15,041 nt of DNA from Acidobacteriota bacterium (GTDB lineage Bacteria > Acidobacteriota > Terriglobia > Terriglobales > Acidobacteriaceae), in assembly GCA_021780415.1 (NCBI GenBank), contig JAJXYW010000064.1, forward strand, positions 1 through 15,041, given 5' to 3'. The notes beneath the pieces are model-generated. The model worked only from the letters and a program-made list of their open reading frames with translations, was not told where the DNA came from and made no database searches. Within the stretch, counting starts at the first letter, position 1. Every line of letters starts with the position of its first letter. The translations under genes were made by a program, and so were the position numbers. This document shows positions 7,112 through 13,072 of this stretch, piece after piece.

Positions 7112-7405
7112 GCTTTTAGCTAAAAGCAACGGCAGAGGCAACGGCAGAAGGCAACGGCAGAAGGCAACGGCAGAGGCAACGGCAAAGGCAACGGCAAAGG
7201 CAGAAGCAGATCCCTACGGGATGACAACCAAAACGGCAACAGCAACAGCAACAGCAAAGGCAACAGCAAAGGCAACAGCAAAGGCAACAGCAGAAGCAGA
7301 TCCCTACGGGATGACAACCAAACGGCAACGGCAACGGCAACGGCGACGGCGACAGCAACGGCAACAGCAAATACGGAGATCCTTCGCTTTGCTCTGGATG
7401 ACGGC
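7112..7405. repeat. Hexamer array with a 90-bp internal duplication and REP-like ends
   Basis: The 406-bp gap 7099-7504 contains no credible gene. It begins with a perfect 16-bp palindrome, GCTTTTAGCTAAAAGC (7112-7127). Then come long runs of GGCAAC/GGCAGA/GGCAAA/CAACAG hexamers to about 7370. A 30-bp block containing GATCCCTACGGGATGAC occurs identically at 7201-7230 and 7291-7320, exactly 90 bases (15 hexamers) apart. The tail at 7376-7405 resembles the dispersed GATCCTTCGC...GGATGAC type of bacterial intergenic repeat. The stretch 7406-7504 shows nothing recognisable. Confidence 0.88.
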
Positions 7406-7504
7406 GTAATACGTAGGGGCAGCGACTGCGCCTTCGTGGCGCTGCGACTTTGGTCCAGGGGACGGAGTGGGTGTACTAGCAGGGGATACAGCTAGAGTTC
7501 GGGG

Positions 7505-8140
7505 TTAGTGGGCGCTGGCGATGGCGCGGTCGAGGGTTTCGAGTTGCTGCGGGGCCAGTTGCTGGCGGATCTGGAGGAGGATGTGGACGTTTTCCTTCTC
7601 GAGGTCGTTGCGTGCGTGGGAGACGCGGTCGATGGCGGCGAAGACGCGGGTCTCATCGCGGAGGTCGGACCGTGAGATGGAGGCGAGGTTGGCCTCTTCG
7701 CGCTGGAGATTGGTGTAGAGGCTGGTCAGGGTGGGGCGGTTGGCCTCGAAGATGTTGTCCATGCGGTGCTGCTGGTCGGAGGTGAGGCTGAGCTTGCGGA
7801 CGGTTTCATGGTCGTCCCACCAGCGGCCACCGAGGCCAAGGCGAAGACCCATGCGGGGCTGGGCGGTGGAGGTGGGGCGATCGAAGCTGCTGCTATGCAT
7901 GCTCGCGCTGCGGCTGGAGGTCGAGGGGGAGGCGTTGGTAGAGCGCTGCTGGGCGACGGCGGAGGACTGGCCTGGTGTTGCAGCGAAGCCGGATAGACCG
8001 CCATTGGCACCGTGAGCGGAAGCTGCGGGATGCTGCGCTGTTCCGAGGTGGGCGGCGAAGAGGAGGCCCAGGCACAGGACGGCAATTGCCGGCAGGTCGG
8101 AGCGCCCGGCGACGTGGCGTCGAGATGTGCGGGTCGGCAT
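7505..8140 (-). CDS. Spy/CpxP-like periplasmic protein with LTxxQ motif
   Basis: A 211-aa exported or membrane-anchored protein. Residues ~15-33 form a hydrophobic signal/anchor (IAVLCLGLLFAAHLGTAQ). Residues 36-105 are a low-complexity Ser/Ala/Gln-rich linker, and residues ~108-210 form a helical domain with LSLTSDQQHRM (118-127) and LAPQQLETLDRAI (195-207). These are the LTxxQ-type repeats of the Spy/CpxP/CnrX class, which act as periplasmic chaperones or envelope-stress and metal sensors. ATG at 8138-8140 follows GAGGA by about six bases and comes only 10 bases after the anti-sigma stop, so it is the third gene of the sigma operon. By analogy it may sense the signal or be the protective output; which one cannot be told from sequence. 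Confidence 0.72.
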   Translation of the reverse strand: MPTRTSRRHVAGRSDLPAIAVLCLGLLFAAHLGTAQHPAASAHGANGGLSGFAATPGQSSAVAQQRSTNASPSTSSRSASMHSSSFDRPTSTAQPRMGLRLGLGGRWWDDHETVRKLSLTSDQQHRMDNIFEANRPTLTSLYTNLQREEANLASISRSDLRDETRVFAAIDRVSHARNDLEKENVHILLQIRQQLAPQQLETLDRAIASAH

Positions 8141-8150
8141 CACGCGTCCT

Positions 8151-8759
8151 CTAATCCTGCAGCGATGTGGGAGGTGCAGCGGGCTGGTCGTTCTGGGTCT
8201 CGAGACCGAAGGCCGAAGGTGTCTCGGCGGAGGAGTCGAGCGCGGAGTCGATGTCCTGCAGCATCTGGTTGTCGGCGGAGACCTGATCGACGTGGGGAGA
8301 GTTCGTGGTGATCTGCTGCGAGGCGCCCTGCTGGGAGGTTTGGAGCGTCGCCGGGGGCGGATCGGAGGGTCCGAAGGCGAGCCAGCCCTGGCTGGCGGTG
8401 GTGAGCGCAATGCCGACGGCTACGGTGAGGCAGGCGGTTGCCCAGCCCAGATGGCGCTGCCAGACGGGGCGTTGCGGAGGAACGGCAGGGATGGGAAGGG
8501 TGGCGGAGTAGCGGTCGCTCCAGGTGGTGGTGATGCTTCGGAAGCTGGCGATGGGGGCTGCTGCTGCTGCTGCGCGGCGGGCGCAGAGGGGGCAGGCGGC
8601 GAGATGGGCTGCGGGTTCGGCAGAGAGGCAGCCGATGAGATGGTCGTCGATCTGGTCGGGCGAGAGATGGCCGAGGGAGCGATGCTCGACAGGCAGGGCT
8701 GCTGGCGGTGCTGAACCGTTGCGTGCTGGGGTGGGATGGAGATCCGGGGAGGCGCTCAT
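8151..8759 (-). CDS. Zinc-finger anti-sigma factor (membrane-anchored)
   Basis: A 202-aa protein with an N-terminal ZAS-type anti-sigma domain. HLSPDQIDDHLIGCL is followed by AHLAACPLCARR, giving His52-x3-Cys56-x2-Cys59 with upstream candidates His40/Cys44. A single membrane helix lies at about 103-124 (LGWATACLTVAVGIALTTA), and residues 125-202 form a Gln/Pro/Ser-rich, presumably periplasmic tail. It should hold the sigma factor encoded just upstream at the membrane until a signal releases it. Its ATG (8757-8759) overlaps the sigma stop codon as ATGA, typical of translational coupling that keeps the two products in proportion. Confidence 0.82.
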   Translation of the reverse strand: MSASPDLHPTPARNGSAPPAALPVEHRSLGHLSPDQIDDHLIGCLSAEPAAHLAACPLCARRAAAAAAPIASFRSITTTWSDRYSATLPIPAVPPQRPVWQRHLGWATACLTVAVGIALTTASQGWLAFGPSDPPPATLQTSQQGASQQITTNSPHVDQVSADNQMLQDIDSALDSSAETPSAFGLETQNDQPAAPPTSLQD

Positions 8760-9451
8760 GCGGACACTCCGGCGGTCTGGGTTCGTCCAGTGGCGAGGGA
8801 GCGGCGAGTGGTGGTGGGTCTGCGGAGAGCGGGGGCAGGCGGAGCGGGGCGGGATTCTTCCGGGCTGGCAGACTGGGCTGCGCGGACCGCTGCGCGCACG
8901 GACTTGAGGGCGCGGTGGAGGTGGGTCTTAACGGTGTTGACGGGGATTCCTGTGATGTCTGAGATCTCGGATAGCTCGAGATCTTCGGAGAAGCGCATGA
9001 GGAAGACGTTGCGCTGGTTGGGCGAGAGGTTGAGCAGCGCGTCCTGGACCTGGGCGGCCTTCTCCTTGATAAGCAAGCGGGACTCGGGGGAGCTCTCGTT
9101 GCTGGGGAGGAAGTTGGCGGCGTCGGTGATGTCGATGGCGGTGGCGCGGGCCTGGCGCCAGAAGCGGAACTTCTGGAGGCGCTGCTGATCTCGGATGAGA
9201 TTGACGGCGATGCTGGTGAGCCAGGTGTTGATGGAGCAGTCGCCGCGGAAGCGGTCGCGGGCGTTGTAGGCCTTTAGGAAGCAGTCCTGGGTGATGGACT
9301 CGGCGAGGTCGGCGTCTCCGATGGAGAAGGCGACGAAGCGAAGCAGCCGGGGCCGATAGTTACGGACCAGGGTGTCCATGTCGTCGAGTTCCGTGGCGGC
9401 GCGCTCAGCGGTGGGGAGATTCGCGATGGATGCATCGAGCGTCAGCTGCAT
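8756..9451 (-). CDS. ECF-type RNA polymerase sigma factor
   Basis: A 231-aa sigma70-family protein of the extracytoplasmic-function type. Region 2 spans about 24-93 (LVRNYRPRLLRFVAFSIGDADLAES, then ITQDCFLKAYNARDRFRGDCSINTWL, the -10 recognition part). Region 4 spans about 133-187 (LNLSPNQRNVFLMRF, SEISDITGIPVNTVKTHLHRALKSVR, the -35 recognition helix-turn-helix). Regions 1.1 and 3 are absent. A Pro/Thr/Arg-rich tail follows residue 195. ATG at 9449-9451 is the only usual start before the conserved part; GGAGGG lies 18 bases upstream, farther than ideal. The open frame continues to 10210 but those residues are not sigma-like. It heads an operon with the zinc-finger anti-sigma and the Spy-like gene. 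Confidence 0.92.
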   Translation of the reverse strand: MQLTLDASIANLPTAERAATELDDMDTLVRNYRPRLLRFVAFSIGDADLAESITQDCFLKAYNARDRFRGDCSINTWLTSIAVNLIRDQQRLQKFRFWRQARATAIDITDAANFLPSNESSPESRLLIKEKAAQVQDALLNLSPNQRNVFLMRFSEDLELSEISDITGIPVNTVKTHLHRALKSVRAAVRAAQSASPEESRPAPPAPALRRPTTTRRSLATGRTQTAGVSA

Positions 9452-9484
9452 ATAGTTGGAGACGTGCGTCCCTCCATTACAGAT

Positions 9485-9521
9485 TACATACTGGATGACG
9501 ATTATGCTGGCAAAGTTGCCA
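9485..9521 (-). promoter_or_regulatory. Candidate promoter and inverted repeat upstream of the first sigma operon
   Basis: On the minus strand TTGCCA (9508-9513) and TATGTA (9485-9490) are 17 bases apart, a fair -35 and weak -10, placing the start about 27 bases before the sigma ATG. The -35 is embedded in a 14-bp inverted repeat TGGCAA-CT-TTGCCA (9508-9521), a possible operator. An ECF-like reading (GCAAC...CGTC) is also possible but its spacing of 14 is short. Confidence 0.4.
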
Positions 9522-9582
9522 GAAGGTGGAGGGTGAGGCGCCGGTCGAGAGGACGGCGTGGTCGCGGGGGGCTTGCGGGGGG

Positions 9583-10689
9583 CTAAGTGGGAGGGGTGGG
9601 AGGATTGGCGGCGGCGATGAGGGCGGCGGCCGCGGCGTCCTTCTGGACGAAGTACTCGTCCATGAGGACGGCGATGAGGGCGGCGGTGGGGACCGCGACC
9701 AGTGCACCGACGACGCCTGCGAGATCCGAGCCGACCAGCAGCGCGATGAGCACGGAGAGTCCCATGAGATGGACCCGGCTGCGCATGATGCGGGGGATGA
9801 GGAAGCCGTTCTCGATTTGGAGATAGATGACGTAGAAGATGAGGACGCCGGCCATGCGGGTCCAGGATTCGGTGGCGGCGACGACGGCGGCGAGGGTGAT
9901 GGTGATGATGCCGCCGGCCACGGGGATGATGTTGAAGAGTCCCATGAGGACGCCCAGAAGGAAGAAGTAACGGACGTGCAGGGCGGCGAAGACGAGAGTG
10001 CTGCAGACGCCGAGGATGAGCATGAGCGAGAGTTGGCCGAGGAGCCAGCGGCTCATGCGGAGTTCGGCGACGACAAGGGTGCGGGCGAGACGCTCGCGGG
10101 ATTCGGGCTCGATGAAGGAGAGCAGGTAGTAGTAGACGAACTCGCCTTCGAGCATGAAGTAGATGCAGAGGACCAGGGAGGTGATGAGGGCGAGGAAACG
10201 GCTGAGCCATAGGGGCGCGGTGGCCAGCATGTACTGAGCGGTGGAGGCGATGACGTCTTCGCTTTTGGCGGCGAGGGCGTCAAAGCCGAACTTGTCGGCC
10301 AGGGGGAGGCGCTTGATGTGGGCGATGAAGCTGGGGACGCGGCGGGGAAGCTCGGCGGCGAAGTGCTGCACGTCATGCATGACGGGCGGCAGGGCGAGGA
10401 TGAGGAAGAGCGTGAGCGTGATGAAGACCGAGAGCACCAGCGCGATGACGGCCAGCGGGCGCGAGGGCGACCAGTTGCGGATGCGCAGGCTCATGATGTT
10501 GTTCACCACGGGCATGAGGACGACGGCGAAGAGAGCGCTGACGTAGACCAGTTCCAGGACCGGGAGCAGGCGCCAGGCCAGAAGCAGGGCGACGGCTACG
10601 GCGAAGGCGAAGAGGATGTGTCCGCGAATGGTGACGGACTGCTTGGAGCGCTCTTCGGCGGCGTTGGACTGGTAGGGCTCTAGCGACAG
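9583..10689 (-). CDS. AI-2E family transporter (TqsA/YdiK/PerM-like permease), probable CTG start
   Basis: A polytopic inner-membrane protein of the AI-2E transporter family, whose members export small molecules or exchange ions; the name does not prove autoinducer transport. The frame has no ATG, GTG or TTG upstream of the ATG at 10515, but family-like sequence continues for 58 more residues (GHILFAFAVAVALLLAW, VYVSALFAVVLMPVVNNI), so 10515 would delete the first membrane helix. A CTG at 10687-10689 lies 8 bases after a perfect AAGGAG (complement of 10698-10703) and gives a 368-aa protein, normal for the family, starting LSLEPYQSN. Family signatures follow: LCIYFMLEGEF, LGQLSLMLILGV, LMGLFNIIPVAGGIIT, LQIENGFLIPRIM and VGALVAVPTAA. 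The gene follows aroK after 107 bases and may be co-transcribed with it. Confidence 0.88.
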   Translation of the reverse strand: MSLEPYQSNAAEERSKQSVTIRGHILFAFAVAVALLLAWRLLPVLELVYVSALFAVVLMPVVNNIMSLRIRNWSPSRPLAVIALVLSVFITLTLFLILALPPVMHDVQHFAAELPRRVPSFIAHIKRLPLADKFGFDALAAKSEDVIASTAQYMLATAPLWLSRFLALITSLVLCIYFMLEGEFVYYYLLSFIEPESRERLARTLVVAELRMSRWLLGQLSLMLILGVCSTLVFAALHVRYFFLLGVLMGLFNIIPVAGGIITITLAAVVAATESWTRMAGVLIFYVIYLQIENGFLIPRIMRSRVHLMGLSVLIALLVGSDLAGVVGALVAVPTAALIAVLMDEYFVQKDAAAAALIAAANPPTPPT

Positions 10690-10769
10690 CGGGCACGCTC
10701 CTTGGCAGGTGGATGGGATGCTCTCACTTGGATGCGGCGAGAGGCAAATGGGCTGGTTGGCGAGGGGTT

Positions 10770-10798
10770 GCCGGGTTGAGTTTCGCCGGGTTGAGTTT
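10770..10798. repeat. 14-bp direct repeat at the aroK 3' end
   Basis: GCCGGGTTGAGTTT occurs exactly at 10770-10783 and 10785-10798, one base apart. The copy nearer aroK contains most of its stop codon, so this looks like a recent tandem duplication of the gene's 3' end. Confidence 0.85.
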
Positions 10799-11414
10799 AG
10801 TGCGAGCCCGGATGCTGGGTGGAGTGGAGCAGGTGAAGGATGGCGTCGGCGGCCTGGTCGAGGGTGAGCTGGGCGGTGTCGAGGGTGTGGGCGGCGATGC
10901 GCTCGTAGTGGGAGCGGCGGAGGTGGAAGCGGCGCCGGGCGGCGGCGAGGTCGGCGAGGTTGGGGCGGGCGGTGGCGGTGGGGTCGGCGGCCTGCGCGGT
11001 GCAGCGGTCGACGAGGGTGTCGAAGGGCGCGGCGAGGTAGACGACGGCGGTGTGCGGGGTCTGCTCGAGGAGCAGGCGGTTGCCGAGTTCTTCGGGGGCT
11101 CCGCCGCCGAGAGCGAGGACGACGTTGCGCTGGCCGAGAAGAGAGGCGAGGGTGGCGGACTCGAGGTGGCGGAAGTGAGCCTCGCCGTGCTCGGCGAAGA
11201 TCTGCGGGACGGTGCGGTGGTGGCGTGCTTCGATCTCGCGGTCGAGATCGAGGAAGCGCCAGCCGAGGCGCTCGGCGAGCAGGGTGCCGGTGGTGGTTTT
11301 GCCGGAGCCCATGAAGCCGGTGAGCACGATGCGGTGGGGGACTTCAGGCGCGGGGTGGGGTGTGGGGGTGCGGGATTTGGGTTTCGTGGGCATGTCGAGC
11401 GTTGCTGTACTCAT
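10797..11414 (-). CDS. aroK: Shikimate kinase
   Basis: Phosphorylates shikimate to shikimate 3-phosphate with ATP, the fifth step of the shikimate pathway towards Phe, Tyr and Trp. The 205-aa protein begins with a ~27-residue Pro/Thr-rich extension. The P-loop LTGFMGSGKTTTG (Walker A) follows, then the shikimate-binding FLDLDREIEAR (Asp-x-Asp), FRHLESATL, and ALGGGAPEELGNR, the Gly-Gly-Gly substrate loop. The lid region is represented by RPNLADLAAARRRFHLRRSHYERIA. ATG at 11412-11414 follows GGAG by six bases. An upstream in-frame extension (to 11573) runs through a transcription terminator and a separate leader ORF and is rejected. The gene is preceded by a ~195-nt leader that looks like an attenuator and is followed by an AI-2E-type permease. 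Confidence 0.93.
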   Translation of the reverse strand: MSTATLDMPTKPKSRTPTPHPAPEVPHRIVLTGFMGSGKTTTGTLLAERLGWRFLDLDREIEARHHRTVPQIFAEHGEAHFRHLESATLASLLGQRNVVLALGGGAPEELGNRLLLEQTPHTAVVYLAAPFDTLVDRCTAQAADPTATARPNLADLAAARRRFHLRRSHYERIAAHTLDTAQLTLDQAADAILHLLHSTQHPGSH

Positions 11415-11459
11415 TGTCGTCTCCGTTGAGGTTTCGGTGAAGCGAAGTTTGTTGGGGGC

Positions 11460-11491
11460 AAAAGAAAAACCGCAGACCCTGTGGGCTGCGG
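11460..11491 (-). terminator. Intrinsic terminator inside the aroK leader (attenuator)
   Basis: Read on the minus strand, CCGCAG (11486-11491) pairs with CTGCGG (11470-11475), and the inner CCC/GGG extends the stem around an ACA loop with one bulged base. TTTTTCTTTT follows at about 11469-11460. This is a textbook rho-independent terminator, but it lies 45 bases upstream of the aroK start codon and 24 bases downstream of the leader ORF stop, so it would abort transcription before aroK unless relieved. It could also end read-through from the histidine kinase gene. Confidence 0.82.
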
Positions 11492-11515
11492 CTCGGTGGA
11501 TGGCTTGGATTCTCT

Positions 11516-11608
11516 TTAGGTGGGATAAGAGAAGAGCACAACGCCGCCGGGCCGCTGGGTATACCAGTAGCAATAGCTAAATCGGCCGGTGGTGGGGCGC
11601 AGGTTCAT
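11516..11608 (-). CDS. Aromatic-rich leader peptide of aroK (30 aa), candidate attenuator peptide
   Basis: A 30-codon ORF, ATG at 11606-11608 to TAA at 11516-11518, in the leader of aroK. The peptide starts MNLRPTTGR and then reads Phe10-Ser-Tyr12-Cys-Tyr14-Trp15-Tyr16, with a second pair Phe26-Ser-Tyr28 before the stop: seven aromatic residues in thirty. No Shine-Dalgarno precedes it, but a sigma70-like promoter ends 7 bases before the ATG, so the mRNA may be leaderless. The codons for Tyr14-Gln18 form a hairpin (CTGG-TATAC-CCAG, 11555-11567). Its 3' arm overlaps CAGCGGC (11551-11557), which could instead pair (six of seven bases) with GCCGCAG (11486-11492) of the terminator. Stalling at Tyr/Trp codons would then favour antitermination. 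Seen: ORF, aromatic run, terminator. Inferred: attenuation. A chance ORF is possible but unlikely given the context. Confidence 0.68.
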   Translation of the reverse strand: MNLRPTTGRFSYCYWYTQRPGGVVLFSYPT

Positions 11609-11615
11609 CGAAATG

Positions 11616-11644
11616 ATGGTAGCGCGATGTGGGGGATGTTGCAA
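11616..11644 (-). promoter_or_regulatory. sigma70-like promoter for the leader peptide-aroK unit
   Basis: TTGCAA (11639-11644) and TACCAT (11616-11621), each matching four of six consensus bases, are separated by exactly 17 bases. The predicted transcript start (about 11608-11610) coincides with the ATG of the leader peptide. The promoter lies just after the histidine kinase stop codon (11665-11667), making aroK a transcription unit of its own. Confidence 0.5.
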
Positions 11645-11664
11645 GTGTGGGTAGTGGAATTGCG

Positions 11665-12834
11665 CTAGCTGACTGCTGGTTGCGGCGTGAGGTCGCCGGG
11701 GAGAATCAGGGAGAAGGTTGTTCCAGGATGCGGTCCGTGGGTATTGGAGCGAAGGGAGATCGATCCGCTGTTCTTATCTACCAACTGCTTGCAGACCCAG
11801 AGGCCGAGGCCGGTTCCGACGGAGCCCTTGGTGGTGAAGAAGGGGTCGAAGATGTGCTTGGCGGTGTCTGGAGGGATGCCGTGGCCGGAGTCCGAGACTG
11901 TGATGCGAACGCGGGGTGTGCCGTCGTGGGGATTCACGGAGCGGGAAGCGCGGAGGACGATGCGGCCATTCTTGTGAATGGCATCGAGGCTGTTGGCAAG
12001 CAGGTTGGCCATCACCTGGCGCAGTTCGCCGGCGATCCCCATGACGTGGAGGCGATGGTCGCCGCGTTGCTCGACGCGGGCGCCGTTAGCCTTGATCTTC
12101 GCCTGGAAGAGGCCGATGACGGAGTCGATCAGATCGGAGGTGGAGTTGCTGGTGGCGGCGGAGAACTCGCGGTAGAAGCCGAGGGTCTGACGGGTGATGT
12201 GGGCGATGCGCATGAGTTCGCCGTCGGCGACGTCGAGATATTCGAGGGCTGCGTCGGGCAAGTTGTCGGTTTTGCGGGCGAGGTAGAGGACGTTCATCAT
12301 GGCCTCGAGCGGGTTGTTGATCTCGTGGGCGATGCTGGCGGCCATGCGGCCGGCGCTGGCCAGCATTTCAGTGCGCAGCAGGGCCTCTTCTGCGCGCTTG
12401 CGAGCGGTGTTGTCGGTGCCGATGAGCAGGTAGCCGATGATGAGGCTGTGGGCATCGCGCAGGGGGGTGACGGAGACGATGGCAGGGAAACGACTGCCGT
12501 CCTTGCGGATGTAAGTGAGATCGTAGATATCTTCGATGCCACGGGAGGCTTTGAAGACGAGGGCTTCGAAGCCGGGGGCGATCGGGGTTGCGAACTCCAG
12601 GCTGAGGCTGGCGGCGCGGGCGATGATTTCGAGGTCGTCGGAGAGGTCTGCGGGGGTGAGGTGGTTCACGACCTCGGCGGTGGTGTAGCCGAGCATGCGC
12701 TCAGCCCCGACGCTGAAGATCTGAATGACGCCGTGCTCGTCGGTGGCGATGCTGGAGAAGTTGGCGCTATTGAAGATGGCGCGCTGAAGGGCGTCCGTTT
12801 TTAGCAGAACCTCCTCGGTGCGCTTGTGCTCCAT
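11665..12834 (-). CDS. Soluble PAS-domain sensor histidine kinase
   Basis: An autophosphorylating sensor kinase of 389 aa without membrane segments, so it should sense a cytoplasmic signal. A PAS domain with a PAC-like end covers about residues 15-140 (IFNSANFSSIATDEHGVI, GYTTAEVV, YIRKDGSRFPAIVSVTPL). Then come the dimerisation/H-box SIAHEINNPLEAMM with phospho-acceptor His170 and an HATPase domain: N-box QVMANLLANSLDAI (Asn281), G1 DSGHGI, F-box IFDPFFTTK and G2 GTGLGLWV. All catalytic boxes are intact. ATG at 12832-12834 is used; a TTG at 12849 with GGAAG upstream would add five residues and has better spacing. No response regulator gene or receiver domain is visible in the window, so it appears to be an orphan. 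Confidence 0.92.
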   Translation of the reverse strand: MEHKRTEEVLLKTDALQRAIFNSANFSSIATDEHGVIQIFSVGAERMLGYTTAEVVNHLTPADLSDDLEIIARAASLSLEFATPIAPGFEALVFKASRGIEDIYDLTYIRKDGSRFPAIVSVTPLRDAHSLIIGYLLIGTDNTARKRAEEALLRTEMLASAGRMAASIAHEINNPLEAMMNVLYLARKTDNLPDAALEYLDVADGELMRIAHITRQTLGFYREFSAATSNSTSDLIDSVIGLFQAKIKANGARVEQRGDHRLHVMGIAGELRQVMANLLANSLDAIHKNGRIVLRASRSVNPHDGTPRVRITVSDSGHGIPPDTAKHIFDPFFTTKGSVGTGLGLWVCKQLVDKNSGSISLRSNTHGPHPGTTFSLILPGDLTPQPAVS

Positions 12835-12931
12835 CGTCTCCGTTGGCAAAGTGGCATCTTCCGCGTAACTCCCTAGATGCTCGATTTGGCGGAGGAGGTT
12901 GTATGGGGTTGCGGGAAAATCAGAGGAGGTT

Positions 12932-13028
12932 GAAGCGAAACTTCAGTGCGTGCGCTGCATGCCGGCACACGCAAACTACGTGTCTCTCCAGTGCGCCAAA
13001 GGGTGAGGCGGCTTGGCGCAGTGGAGAG
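12932..13028. other. Cluster of three hairpins between the second sigma operon and the kinase gene
   Basis: The 238-bp gap 12835-13072 has no gene but is rich in dyad symmetry. The major hairpin pairs 12984-12999 with 13013-13028 over 16 bp with a single mismatch and a 13-base loop. Next to it TGCGTG/CACGCA (12947-12952 with 12968-12973) and GAAG/CTTC (12932-12944) form smaller stems. The major hairpin lies 45 bases after the stop of the 95-aa gene, where a terminator is expected, but lacks a T tract on either strand. It could be a rho-independent-like stop, an RNA-stabilising structure or a mobile repeat. Confidence 0.6.
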
Positions 13029-13072
13029 ATGAAGGGAGCTTGGTGGATGGTCAACGGATGGTTCGCTGAGGG

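Noticed and set aside
7201..7320. CRISPR-like repeat (30-bp unit repeated)
   Set aside because: There are only two copies, the spacer between them is itself a hexamer repeat, and no cas gene is present.
7107..7409. Plus- and minus-strand frames with Ala-Lys-Ala-Thr or Leu/Cys/Pro repeats
   Set aside because: They are translations of the GGCAAN hexamer array, with no Shine-Dalgarno or domain.
9526..10212. 228-codon acidic open frame on the plus strand
   Set aside because: It is antisense to the AI-2E transporter and has the low-complexity Glu/Asp/Gly composition of a shadow frame.
10713..11429. 238-codon open frame on the plus strand
   Set aside because: It is antisense to aroK, which carries a P-loop and the substrate-binding motifs.
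11415..11573. N-terminal extension of aroK to a start at 11573
   Set aside because: It would translate through the intrinsic terminator and overlap the leader ORF in another frame; the ATG at 11414 has a good Shine-Dalgarno and the family needs no such extension.
11629..12804. 391-codon open frame on the plus strand
   Set aside because: It is antisense to the histidine kinase, which has every catalytic box; the plus frame is Gly/Asp/Val-rich without motifs.
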